In this document: piece by piece, positions 8,548 through 17,482 of the stretch | Layout of the letters: every line of letters begins with the position of its first letter | Position numbering within the stretch: position 1 is the stretch's first letter | Source: Candidatus Zixiibacteriota bacterium | Lineage (GTDB): Bacteria; Zixibacteria; MSB-5A5; GN15; FEB-12 | Assembly (NCBI GenBank): GCA_029860345.1 | Contig: JAOUBJ010000008.1 | Span: 62,001 to 126,000, forward strand | Reading direction: 5' to 3' | Length of the DNA stretch: 64,000 nt | The notes under the pieces: generated by a model | Told to the model about the DNA's origin: nothing | The model's input: only the letters and a program-made list of their open reading frames with translations | Databases searched by the model: none | Translations under genes and position numbers: made by a program

Positions 8548-8886
8548 ATGAGATTTGAAGATTCATTATCCGGAGATGTCGCCGTGTTCCAGATTTCCGG
8601 CAAAATCATGGGTGGCGAGGAAGCCACGCTCTTTCACGGTCGGGTGCGCGAGAATATCAATCTAAACAAAAAGAGTATTGTCATCGACCTAACCAAGGTG
8701 GACTGGATCAACTCTGTCGGTCTCGGTATGCTGATTTCGGCATTGACTACGGTAAAGAACGCGGGAGGGCGGCTGGTGTTGGCCAATATTACGTCTATTG
8801 AGTCGATCCTGTCGCTGACCAGGTTGATTAAAGTGTTTGAGAACTACGACAGTCTTCAGGCAGCGCTGGACTCGTTCGGCGATTAA
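8548..8886 (+). CDS. STAS-domain protein (anti-sigma factor antagonist-like)
   Basis: This 112-residue protein is a single STAS domain of the SpoIIAA/RsbV type. The conserved loop VIDLTKVDWINSVGLGMLISAL carries the serine (INSVGLG) that is phosphorylated in the family by a HATPase_c-type anti-sigma kinase. AGAGGG upstream of the ATG is a suitable ribosome binding site. The partner kinase, phosphatase or sigma factor is not in the window, so which pathway it serves is unknown. Confidence 0.88.
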   Translation: MRFEDSLSGDVAVFQISGKIMGGEEATLFHGRVRENINLNKKSIVIDLTKVDWINSVGLGMLISALTTVKNAGGRLVLANITSIESILSLTRLIKVFENYDSLQAALDSFGD

Positions 8887-8918
8887 GCTTCGATCTGTCG
8901 ACCGGCCCCGGATTAATC

Positions 8919-8943
8919 GGCGACCGGGGCGTAGCGCCTTTTT
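8919..8943 (+). terminator. possible rho-independent terminator after the STAS gene
   Basis: GGCGAC and GTAGCGCC can pair with a two-base bulge, and five T residues follow at once. A competing larger stem (GCCCCGG with CCGGGGC) overlaps it. The site lies 33 bp after the STAS stop codon. Confidence 0.4.
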
Positions 8944-9168
8944 CTCTCATTGCAAAAAGTAGTCTAATCATGTATATTTTAGGCTGAACGGCGGTGTCGT
9001 CTGGGCGCCCCCGATTGGTCTCGCGAAGAAAAAAGTTCTGACGTTTGAATGTCACTGAACCCGAAGTTTTCAGCCCGACAGGTTGGTCAGATCGAGTAGC
9101 CGGTCTGCCGGGTCCAACCGACCATTGATAAGATAGTCGCACTTGTTCGGACATGTTAGGAGACGGAG

Positions 9169-10410
9169 ATGATCCCAAGAGTAGCAACCGTTGCGGCAAC
9201 TCTATTGCTGCTTCTACTGGTGGTGACGAGCGCCCCGGTCCAGGCTACATTCTCGATTGTGGCGGTCGACACTATCACCGGTGAAGTAGGTGGCGCTGGA
9301 GCATCCTGCATTGCCGGTTCTCAAATCATCAACGATATTATTGAGTCAGTAGGCGCGGTACACACTCAGGCTTGGTATCAATCGGGCAATCAGAACAACG
9401 CCCACGATCTTCTGGCCGAAGGTCAGACCCCGGACTCGATTCTCCAGTGGCTGTATGCCAACGACATCCAGGACCGGCCTGAGTGGCGGCAGTACGGCGT
9501 GGTAACTTTGGCCGGCGCGGGCGCCTCGGCCGGCTTTACCGGTGTTGCCACCGACCCCTGGAGAGGCCATATTACCGGGCCCGGTTACTCTATACAGGGC
9601 AACATCCTGCTGAGCCAACAGATCATCGACTCGATGGAGTACGAGTTCCTGAATACCGAGGGACCTTTGGAAGAGAAGCTGATGGCCGCCCTGGAAGCAG
9701 CCAAAGTCCCCGGCGCCGACACCCGCTGTCTGCCCAACAACAAATCGGCCATCTCGGCCTTTATCAGAGTAGTGCGACCGGGCGACGGCGGCACTACGTA
9801 CTTATACGAAGTGATCAACAATACGTCCGGCACAACCGAACCGATCGACCTCCTGCGGGTTGCTTATGACGCCTGGAAGCTTCTCAAGCAAGCCGATGCG
9901 GACTCTTCGACGGTCCAGGCCACACCGCTGGTAATCGAGGCCAATGGCTCTGACACAGCCTTGGTAACGGTGACTCCTTTCAACAACGAGGGTAACCCGC
10001 CGTCCGACGGCGTGTCTTCTGTTTCGACGGCAAACAGCGGCAGTGGCAGCATTCAAGCCGGTGCGCAGGACAACGGCGACGGTAGTTTTTCAGCCGTATT
10101 GACCGCCTCAACGACCACCGGACTGGACACCATCACAGCGACTGTGGAGGCGGCCGGGCAGTTTGTCGCCTTAAACCAGCCGCCGGTGGTAACCTACTAT
10201 CGATGCGGCGACCTGGACGGCAGCCTGACCGAGACGGTGGACATTGCCGACCTGGTGTATGTGGTCGACTACATGTTCAACGCCGGGCCGCCACCACCGA
10301 TTTTAGAGGCGAGCGACATTGACGGCTCGGGTGGACCGCTCGATATCGCCGACCTCGTGTATGTAGTCGATTACATGTTCAACGGCGGGCCGTTGCCGCT
10401 GTGCAACTAA
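9169..10410 (+). CDS. secreted DUF1028 protein with Ig-like domain and dockerin-like tail
   Basis: The 413-residue protein starts with a signal peptide (MIPRVATVAATLLLLLLVVTSAPVQA), then a DUF1028 domain (about residues 27-235; opening TFSIVAVDTITGEVGGAGASC). A domain resembling invasin or filamin Ig folds follows (about 240-340; 'NDGDGSFSAVLTAST'-like composition), and the C-terminus holds two calcium-loop repeats (about 345-413) of dockerin type I style, each with DIADLVYVVDYMFN. DUF1028 is an Ntn-hydrolase-like family of unclear activity, so catalysis is not claimed. The tail probably binds calcium and may anchor or sort the protein. GGAGACGGAG precedes the ATG. The next gene carries the same kind of tail. 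Confidence 0.82.
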   Translation: MIPRVATVAATLLLLLLVVTSAPVQATFSIVAVDTITGEVGGAGASCIAGSQIINDIIESVGAVHTQAWYQSGNQNNAHDLLAEGQTPDSILQWLYANDIQDRPEWRQYGVVTLAGAGASAGFTGVATDPWRGHITGPGYSIQGNILLSQQIIDSMEYEFLNTEGPLEEKLMAALEAAKVPGADTRCLPNNKSAISAFIRVVRPGDGGTTYLYEVINNTSGTTEPIDLLRVAYDAWKLLKQADADSSTVQATPLVIEANGSDTALVTVTPFNNEGNPPSDGVSSVSTANSGSGSIQAGAQDNGDGSFSAVLTASTTTGLDTITATVEAAGQFVALNQPPVVTYYRCGDLDGSLTETVDIADLVYVVDYMFNAGPPPPILEASDIDGSGGPLDIADLVYVVDYMFNGGPLPLCN

Positions 10411-10674
10411 ACCATAATAGAACCGGCAGCCGCTGCCGACAGATCATAACAAACACAAGGATAGATTGACATCCGTGACCTTCCCAAACCCCAACGCGCA
10501 CCGACATCTTGATGTGACGGCGACACGGAACATTCCGGGGGTCGGATGGTTCTGGATAGCGACACACATGGAATAGTGTATGATGCCGATCACTTCTTAG
10601 AGAGGCGTAACCAAGGACAGCAGGGTCCTGGAATAATAGGAATATAATAGTATCATCAGATATTGGAGAGCCTA

Positions 10675-13600
10675 ATGAAACCGTATCGCATCCTGGGAAT
10701 CATTTTCACCATCACCGCCCTGGCCACCGGCGCCGCTTTTTCGCAGATTAGTCTGCCTTCCACGCCGGTCAGTCTCGACAAGTCACTCAGCACAAACACT
10801 CCGACAGTCACGACTCCCTCCGTCGATGTCGCGGCCATGTTGGCCGAGGATGAAATCGAGGAAGAGGAAGGTCTTCCGTTTAGATTCGGTGCTCCCTTTG
10901 ACGTCGATTACACACTCGAAAACTCCGGGCAGTGGGAAGAGTTGACTGATGGCGGCCGGGTATGGCGACTGCGTATCAGCAGCCCGGGTGCTTACTCTAT
11001 CAATCTTCTTTATTCGCGCTATGTTCTTCCGCCCGGCGCCACCCTGCATGTTTACAATGAAGACCGCAGCATGACCATAGGCGCCTTCACCGACAGGAAC
11101 AACAAAGACCACGGCGAAATGGCAACCTCACCGGTGAAAGGCGATGTCAGTATTGTTGAGTACTACGAGCCGGCCGACGTGCGCGGCGAAGGTGAGATTG
11201 CTATCACTCGAATTGTGCACGCTTACAAAGACATCTTCAGCTGGTTTGCCAAGGACACCGACGGTTTCGGCAGTTCCGGTTCGTGCAACAATAACACCAA
11301 TTGCCCGGAAGCGGTCGACTGGCAGGACGATAAGCGAGGCGTGGCCATGGTCCTGTTGTCCGGCGGTACGCGCTGGTGCTCAGGCTCATTGATTAATAAC
11401 GTGCGGCAGGATGAGACACCTTACTTCCTTACGGCCAATCACTGTCTCGGTAGTTCCAACACCTGGATTTTCATGTTCAATTACGAAAGTCCCTCCTGTT
11501 CCAATATCAACGGCCCCACTTATATGACGACCCAGGGTTCTACGCTGAAGGCCAGCTACTCCAGTTCCGACTTCGGCCTGCTTTTGTTAAGCGAACAACC
11601 TCCGGAAAGCTACGCTCCCTACTACAACGGCTGGTCGAATATCAACTCGGCGGCATCCTCGGCCGTGGGTATCCATCATCCGGCCGGTGACATCAAGAAG
11701 ATTTCATGGGAAAACAACCCCCTGACGTCCACCAACTACCTTCAAACCAGCGGCACCACCCACTGGCGCGTGGCTCAGTGGGATGACGGCACCACCGAAG
11801 GCGGCTCGTCCGGTAGCCCGTTGTTTGACCCCCAGCATCGCATCGTTGGGCAGTTGCACGGCGGCTATGCATCGTGCGCCAGCCTCACGGCCGACTGGTA
11901 CGGTAAAGTCTCATTGTCCTGGACCGGCGGTGGGTCGTCATCGAACCGCCTGAGCACCTGGCTCGACCCCGACAACACAGGAGCACAGGTTCTGGATGGA
12001 TGGGACCCTTATGCCGGAGTTAACATCACGCATACACCCCTGCCCGACACCAAGGACACTTCGAATAGCTACGAGGTAGTGGCCGTGATTACATCGAACG
12101 CGACGCTTGTTCCCGATTCGTTGCTTCTGTACTACGATGCGGGAACGGGATGGGTCCTTGATACCCTGATACCCGGCGCTGGTCCTGACGAATATGTGGG
12201 CTATATCGACGCTCAGTCACCCGGTACCGATGTCGACTACTATCTGTTCGGATTAGATGCCAACGGGAAGGCCGACACCACCGACACCTACTCATTCAGC
12301 GTGATTGACTATGCCGTTGCCATGTCACCCGAAAACGAAAACCAAAACCAACCGGCTTTCGATACCGCCTGGTATAGTCTCACCGTCACCAACGACGGTG
12401 TGCTTGATGATGAATACGACCTTACGTTCTCGGGCAATAACTGGTCAACGGCGATGTGGGACGAAACAGCAACGTCGCCGGTTACTGAAACCGGCTACCT
12501 GACTGCAGATCAAACGTTCAACTTCGTGATTAGTGTGGAAGTGCCTTATAGTGCCTTTGGCGACTATGACAGTGTGGAAGTCGTGGCGACATCGGTGGCC
12601 GATCCGTCTCAGACGGCCGCAGCCGAACTCAAGACTTACTCCAACGGAACCACCGGATCGTTCCCCTGGTCGGACCAGTTCCCCGAGGATACTTTGTTCC
12701 AGATTCGCTGGGTGTATAACTCCGGCGCTGACGTCTCATTCGAGGCGATCGACCCGCCCAGTCCGCCATACACTCTCAATCTCAACGGCGAATATGACAC
12801 CATCATCACCCAACCGATTGATCTCACCGGACAAAGCGGTGCCGTGCTGTCGTACTACTTTGAACGAGGCGGCGCCGGTAACGCCCCGGCGGTCGGCGAT
12901 GACCTCTGGGTGGACTACTACAATTCCGGCGGTTCCTGGATTAACCTGGCCAATCATCCGGGTGGCGGCTCGGCCATGACAGCGTTCGAACTGGCTTTTG
13001 CGGACCTACCTGGTGATGCCCTGCACAACGGTTTCCAACTGCGTATCCACTCGGCCGGTGATTGTTCGACATGCGACGACTGGTACGTTGACAATATTCG
13101 CCTCGACTTCGCCCCGGACATTACCGCAGGCCCGACATCGATGATGGAGACCCTGGCGCAGGGTGACTCCACGACCCGCGATCTGATTATCGACAACAGC
13201 GGCCAGGGTAGCCTGGACTATAGTGTGAACGTGCAACTCGCCCTCAAAGACGGCAACCCTTTCGCCGGTCTCGTCGAAGCCGGGCGGGTCGAACCGGCCC
13301 AGCGTGATCATCAGATCGATGAAGGCTTCTTCCTTGAGGCCAAAGGTTCGGAAAGCGGCAACATGGGTCTTCCCGTACTGTACGATGCGGGTGGTCCGGA
13401 TGCTTTCGGCTATTTCTGGATCGACTCCGACGAACCGGGCGGTCCCACTTTTGCGTGGGAAGATGTATCCGGCACCGGCACCGACTTGGTCGGCGACCTC
13501 GGTGATGACAACTCGATCGGTCCTATCGATATCGGTTTCGATTTCCCGTTCTACGGCAACACATATAACTTCATCTACCTTGGATCGAACGGCATCATCG

Positions 13601-14403
13601 GTTTTGCGCCCACCGCTATGAACGCCCGGACCGAAACGCCTTTTCCCAACAGCGCCGAGCCGAACAACATTATTGCGTTATTGTGGGACGACCTCAATCC
13701 TGACGACGGCAACAATCCGGGCGCTCATGTATACATAGACACGACCGGAGGACGTTGTGTCATTCAGTTCGTCGACTATCCGGAGTATTCCGCCTCACCC
13801 GGCGATGTCATGAACGCCGAGATCATTCTGGAGCCCAACGGTTCGATCAAGTTGCAGTACCTTAGCCTGGCGCCGGGCTTTGACATTCTCTCCTGCGCCG
13901 CCGGTATCGAGAACAGCGACGGCACCGACGGACTTGAGATAGTCTACCAATCCGCCTACCTGCACGACAGCCTGGCTGTTCAGATCGTCAACCCGTATCA
14001 ATGGCTGAGTGTGAACAAGACATCGGGCATGATCGCACCCGGTGACGCTGACACTATTCTCTGCAGTTTCCAAACAGCCGAGTTGGACACCGGGTCGTAT
14101 CAGGCTACGATCACGATTGCCTCCAACGATCCGGACCCCGGCGACAATCCGCTGATGGTCCCGGTTGACCTCACCGTAACCGACGGTGGTCCCGGATGGA
14201 TTTGCGGCGACATTGACAACGACGGCGAAGGACCCAATATCGGCGACCTGATCTACCTGGTCGACTTCATGTTCAACGCCGGTCCGCCCCCGGTCTATGA
14301 AGACGCGGCCAATGTTGACGGACTCAGCGGCATCGATGTCGGCGATCTCGTCTACCTGGTGGATTTCATGTTCAACTTAGGACCGGCGCCGGCCTGCCCA
14401 TAA
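10675..14403 (+). CDS. secreted lysyl-endopeptidase-like serine protease, multidomain, dockerin-like tail
   Basis: From the ATG at 10675 (GGAGAG four bases upstream; a TTG twelve bases earlier is less likely) the protein has 1242 residues. A signal peptide ends near AAFS. An S1-type catalytic domain follows, with the triad visible as His256 in FLTANHC, Asp299 in SSDFGLLLL and Ser379 in EGGSSGSPLF; the surrounding sequence and cysteine pattern fit the lysyl endopeptidase (Achromobacter protease I) group. Beta-rich domains of several kinds fill residues about 450-1160, including a segment IDIGFDFPFYGNTYNFIYLGSNGIIGF. The last 70 residues are two dockerin-like repeats (IGDLIYLVDFMFN and VGDLVYLVDFMFN). 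It is probably exported and either surface-held or released; substrate preference for lysine is inferred from the family. Confidence 0.85.
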   Translation: MKPYRILGIIFTITALATGAAFSQISLPSTPVSLDKSLSTNTPTVTTPSVDVAAMLAEDEIEEEEGLPFRFGAPFDVDYTLENSGQWEELTDGGRVWRLRISSPGAYSINLLYSRYVLPPGATLHVYNEDRSMTIGAFTDRNNKDHGEMATSPVKGDVSIVEYYEPADVRGEGEIAITRIVHAYKDIFSWFAKDTDGFGSSGSCNNNTNCPEAVDWQDDKRGVAMVLLSGGTRWCSGSLINNVRQDETPYFLTANHCLGSSNTWIFMFNYESPSCSNINGPTYMTTQGSTLKASYSSSDFGLLLLSEQPPESYAPYYNGWSNINSAASSAVGIHHPAGDIKKISWENNPLTSTNYLQTSGTTHWRVAQWDDGTTEGGSSGSPLFDPQHRIVGQLHGGYASCASLTADWYGKVSLSWTGGGSSSNRLSTWLDPDNTGAQVLDGWDPYAGVNITHTPLPDTKDTSNSYEVVAVITSNATLVPDSLLLYYDAGTGWVLDTLIPGAGPDEYVGYIDAQSPGTDVDYYLFGLDANGKADTTDTYSFSVIDYAVAMSPENENQNQPAFDTAWYSLTVTNDGVLDDEYDLTFSGNNWSTAMWDETATSPVTETGYLTADQTFNFVISVEVPYSAFGDYDSVEVVATSVADPSQTAAAELKTYSNGTTGSFPWSDQFPEDTLFQIRWVYNSGADVSFEAIDPPSPPYTLNLNGEYDTIITQPIDLTGQSGAVLSYYFERGGAGNAPAVGDDLWVDYYNSGGSWINLANHPGGGSAMTAFELAFADLPGDALHNGFQLRIHSAGDCSTCDDWYVDNIRLDFAPDITAGPTSMMETLAQGDSTTRDLIIDNSGQGSLDYSVNVQLALKDGNPFAGLVEAGRVEPAQRDHQIDEGFFLEAKGSESGNMGLPVLYDAGGPDAFGYFWIDSDEPGGPTFAWEDVSGTGTDLVGDLGDDNSIGPIDIGFDFPFYGNTYNFIYLGSNGIIGFAPTAMNARTETPFPNSAEPNNIIALLWDDLNPDDGNNPGAHVYIDTTGGRCVIQFVDYPEYSASPGDVMNAEIILEPNGSIKLQYLSLAPGFDILSCAAGIENSDGTDGLEIVYQSAYLHDSLAVQIVNPYQWLSVNKTSGMIAPGDADTILCSFQTAELDTGSYQATITIASNDPDPGDNPLMVPVDLTVTDGGPGWICGDIDNDGEGPNIGDLIYLVDFMFNAGPPPVYEDAANVDGLSGIDVGDLVYLVDFMFNLGPAPACP

Positions 14404-14434
14404 TTGCGCCAACATAAAAGTCGCACCCAAAACG

Positions 14435-14464
14435 AACGGCTACCTGTTGTCAGGTAGCCGTTTT
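14435..14464. terminator. bidirectional terminator between convergent genes
   Basis: AACGGCTACCTG and CAGGTAGCCGTT form a perfect 12-bp stem with a TTGT loop, followed by TTC on the plus strand and flanked by A residues that give a T-run on the minus strand. It sits between the convergent protease and TonB receptor genes. Confidence 0.85.
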
Positions 14465-14489
14465 CATGTGGATAGATGTTATCCTTAGA

Positions 14490-17357
14490 TCAGAACTCAG
14501 CGCGAATACCGAAAAACACCTGCCGGGGCGGGCCGTAGTTCTGAGGGTTGGCTTGTTTTAACATATACTTCTGCTCGTAGTTCAAGCCGGTCTCGTCGGG
14601 GTCCGGCTGGTACTCGATCATGATTTGGCCCATTTCGGTGTCCAGGTATCCGTTGTAATCAGGTTCGCCTGTAACGTTCCAAACATCGGCAATATTTTCG
14701 GTATCCAGCAGGTTTTTGATCCACAGAAAAGGAACGAAACTCATCCCGCCGAATGAGACTCTCCGCTGGACCCTCAGGTCAACAGTCGAGACCCACTCGG
14801 ACCGCTCTGAGTTAACTGACCCCAGCAAAACCCGACGGTGAAGGCGCTCCGAGGCACCATCATACGGAGCCAAAGGAGTGTAAGGACGACCACTACTGAC
14901 CCTGGCCGTTAGGTTCACATTGAGACCTTGCAGCGGGTAGATGCCGCCGATGCGTGGTCCGGTCGACTCGGCCATATTCAGATCAACGCCCCCCACGAAT
15001 TTGTGCCTGCGATCATAGTTCAAAGCACTGGAAGCAAGCTGCACGGCGCTCCAGTTGATACCAAATGAAGAGAGTCCGATCTGTGGGACTCCAGTGGGCT
15101 CGGTCCAGGTGTAAGTAAGCGAAGTCCGAAGCAGAGAAGTCAATCGCGACTCGACTCCGGCGGTGAAACCTTTGGCCTTGGTCTCCAATCCTCCGGCATA
15201 AATGACGTAGCTCGAAATTGTGCCGGCCACAGAATCTACCGAGGCGATACCAATTTCATCAGTCGTCTTTCGCCAAAAGGCAGCGAAGGAGAACGTCAGT
15301 TGGTCCGAAGCGCGGATAGCCAAGCCCACATCAAGGTTACTTGACTTTACAGTTTCGATCCTCGCATCGGAGTGGGGATGGAACCTTGCACTCGTAACTC
15401 TGTTTTCGAAAAGCGCCCAATCATTGTAGATCTGCCGGAGCGGGGGCAGCTGGTGGCTGATGGCGAATCCGGCGTGTACCCTCAGCAAATCCCGGACACG
15501 ATAGGACGCCCGAAAACTCGGCGATAGTTTGCCGAATGAAGATGTTTTGGTCAGATCGACCTGATCAATCTTCTCAGGGTCACCCAGGCCAAAGGGATTG
15601 GTGTAGCTACGCAGCAGGTAATCTTTGTGATCGAACTTCTCCCACCGCAGTCCGGCGGTCAGAGCGAACCCCATGTAACTTAGCCGGTCTTGAGCAAAAA
15701 AGGCGAAGCTCACCGGGTGTTTGGTGTCATGCCTCCAGTCCTCACTGTCTGATTCCCGCCCGAGTGAATCATAGCCATACCGAATGAGATACCTATCCGA
15801 GTTACTGTTGGTAGCGTCCAGATTCTCAAAGTAACGAAGCGTGTGACGACGGTACTCAAAACCGGCGCTCAATATGTTGTGGTCTCCCAAACGCGCACTC
15901 AACTCACTCTGGAATCCAAGCGTGGACGACTTGTAGTGCATGAAATTGGCGAAATAATGGTCGTAAGGCATGTAAACCTCATTGCCCGAAGTATCGGTAG
16001 CCCGGGTAAGCTCATCCGACACGTAAAACAGGTCAAAACCATCTAATTCAGGATTTCCTATGTCAGTAACCCAGCCGTCCGGCCATACATAGTGTCGACG
16101 GTAGGCTTCGTAGTTGTCAAACACGACACCATCGCCCTGAATCCGTTCGGTCTCTCGGTAGTTGCCGACAATAGAGGCGCTTACTTTGTCGTTGATTCGA
16201 CAGGCAAGGCGACCACTGAGTCCCAGGTTGTCGTCTTTGAAGCGAGGCGTATGCGCTATATCAAACAGAAAAACGTGACGGTACTCACTCCACTCATCAC
16301 TTGACTTGTCTCCGGTAACGGTCAGAGATAGATCATCGGTAAAATCGTAGTCGGCCCGTCCGTGATACGTCCAACCGCTCTGCCAGTTGTTGGGCAGTCG
16401 GTCCGGCGCACCTGGAAGGACCTCTTTGGTTTTGGGCGAAGGATTGCGATCGGCCAGCCATCGGCGCTCCACGGTCGACATGAAGTAGCCGCGCTTAAGC
16501 AACGGAATCGGCCCGCTCAATCGAGCGGTGTACCAGTTTTGATCGTATCCGGAACCGATACCGTTGTCCGTCACCGCCTCCACCATGCCGGAATACTGTT
16601 CGCCGCCACCTCGGGTGAGTATTTCTATAGCCCCTGAGTTTCCGTCGGAAGCCGTAGCCGAGTTTAATGACGACCTGAAGACCAACTGTTCTATGGCGTG
16701 CGGACTCACCGACGCGGTATAGTTTCTACTGATCGGCTCAGTGAAACTCACGCCGTTGACTGCATATCCCTCATCCCACAGACGGCCACCCATGGCGTGC
16801 ACCTGCGTCGAATTCTGAGGATCGTGAGCCGCCTGGATTTCGTGAAGTTGGATCGCGTTGGATCGCGACTCGGTGACCGTCGGCTGCAAAAGTAGAAAGT
16901 CCTGCAGTGTGCGGGCGGGCAGCCGGGTGATCTCATCCCTGGCGACCATTGCAGCGCCGACTGCGTTTTGCGTCGTTGTGGAAACACCGGACGAGGCCTC
17001 ACCGACCAAAGCCAGGCGGCCGGGTTGAACAGTCGTAACTCCCGCCACAACATGCAACTCGTCGACCACAAGGGAATCATACCCAATGGCTGCTATCACC
17101 AAGCGGTAGCGACCGGCAATCAAGTTGCCCACTCGGTAATCGCCCAGGCTGTCGGTCACCGCCTCCGTCAGGTGACCCGGCCGACTTATCGATACCACCG
17201 CTCCCACCAACGGCGAGCCTGATTGGCGGTCGTGCACGGCACCCTCAACGGCTCCGAAGGTCGCGGCGTGGCCCGTCGATAGAGGCATCAGCATCACCAT
17301 TAGACATACCACCGCCAAGCTTCCAGCCGGCGAAGGGACAAAACTGGGTTTGAACAT
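14490..17357 (-). CDS. TonB-dependent outer membrane receptor
   Basis: From the ATG at 17357, placed six bases after GGAGG, the protein has 955 residues. A signal peptide (ending STGHA) precedes a carboxypeptidase-regulatory-like beta domain (GAVEGAVHDRQSGSPLVGAVVSI) and a plug domain (LQDFLLLQPTV, then GGRLWDEGYAVNGVSFTEPISRNY). The remaining 700 residues alternate aromatic and polar positions as in a 22-strand barrel, and the protein ends with a terminal phenylalanine (FFGIRAEF), the usual Bam recognition signature. The ligand is unknown. It has its own promoter and operator and faces away from the two-component genes only by position; it is transcribed in the same direction as they are. 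Confidence 0.88.
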   Translation of the reverse strand: MFKPSFVPSPAGSLAVVCLMVMLMPLSTGHAATFGAVEGAVHDRQSGSPLVGAVVSISRPGHLTEAVTDSLGDYRVGNLIAGRYRLVIAAIGYDSLVVDELHVVAGVTTVQPGRLALVGEASSGVSTTTQNAVGAAMVARDEITRLPARTLQDFLLLQPTVTESRSNAIQLHEIQAAHDPQNSTQVHAMGGRLWDEGYAVNGVSFTEPISRNYTASVSPHAIEQLVFRSSLNSATASDGNSGAIEILTRGGGEQYSGMVEAVTDNGIGSGYDQNWYTARLSGPIPLLKRGYFMSTVERRWLADRNPSPKTKEVLPGAPDRLPNNWQSGWTYHGRADYDFTDDLSLTVTGDKSSDEWSEYRHVFLFDIAHTPRFKDDNLGLSGRLACRINDKVSASIVGNYRETERIQGDGVVFDNYEAYRRHYVWPDGWVTDIGNPELDGFDLFYVSDELTRATDTSGNEVYMPYDHYFANFMHYKSSTLGFQSELSARLGDHNILSAGFEYRRHTLRYFENLDATNSNSDRYLIRYGYDSLGRESDSEDWRHDTKHPVSFAFFAQDRLSYMGFALTAGLRWEKFDHKDYLLRSYTNPFGLGDPEKIDQVDLTKTSSFGKLSPSFRASYRVRDLLRVHAGFAISHQLPPLRQIYNDWALFENRVTSARFHPHSDARIETVKSSNLDVGLAIRASDQLTFSFAAFWRKTTDEIGIASVDSVAGTISSYVIYAGGLETKAKGFTAGVESRLTSLLRTSLTYTWTEPTGVPQIGLSSFGINWSAVQLASSALNYDRRHKFVGGVDLNMAESTGPRIGGIYPLQGLNVNLTARVSSGRPYTPLAPYDGASERLHRRVLLGSVNSERSEWVSTVDLRVQRRVSFGGMSFVPFLWIKNLLDTENIADVWNVTGEPDYNGYLDTEMGQIMIEYQPDPDETGLNYEQKYMLKQANPQNYGPPRQVFFGIRAEF

Positions 17358-17400
17358 AACATTCCTCCCGGAAAAAGATGTGTCTCTGCCTGATGTCCTT

Positions 17401-17418
17401 ACTATACCGGGGTATAGT
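17401..17418. promoter_or_regulatory. palindromic operator at the TonB receptor promoter
   Basis: ACTATACC and GGTATAGT form a perfect 8+2+8 palindrome. It starts about 7 bases downstream of the TATAAT box of the receptor promoter, so it covers the expected transcription start, the classical place for a repressor site. The regulator is not identified. Confidence 0.6.
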
Positions 17419-17424
17419 TTATTC

Positions 17425-17453
17425 ATTATAGCGATGTTTACCGACAGAAACAA
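17425..17453 (-). promoter_or_regulatory. promoter of the TonB receptor gene
   Basis: On the minus strand a perfect -10 box TATAAT (17430-17425) is preceded, after 17 bases, by TTGTTT (17453-17448), a weak -35. A weak -35 with a strong -10 fits a controlled promoter. Confidence 0.6.
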
Positions 17454-17482
17454 GACAACCAAGTGTTATTTCAGAGCAGTTT

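Noticed and set aside
10200-14403. Cellulosome components
   Set aside because: The dockerin-like tails are on a DUF1028 protein and a protease; no cohesin, scaffoldin or glycoside hydrolase is present in the window.
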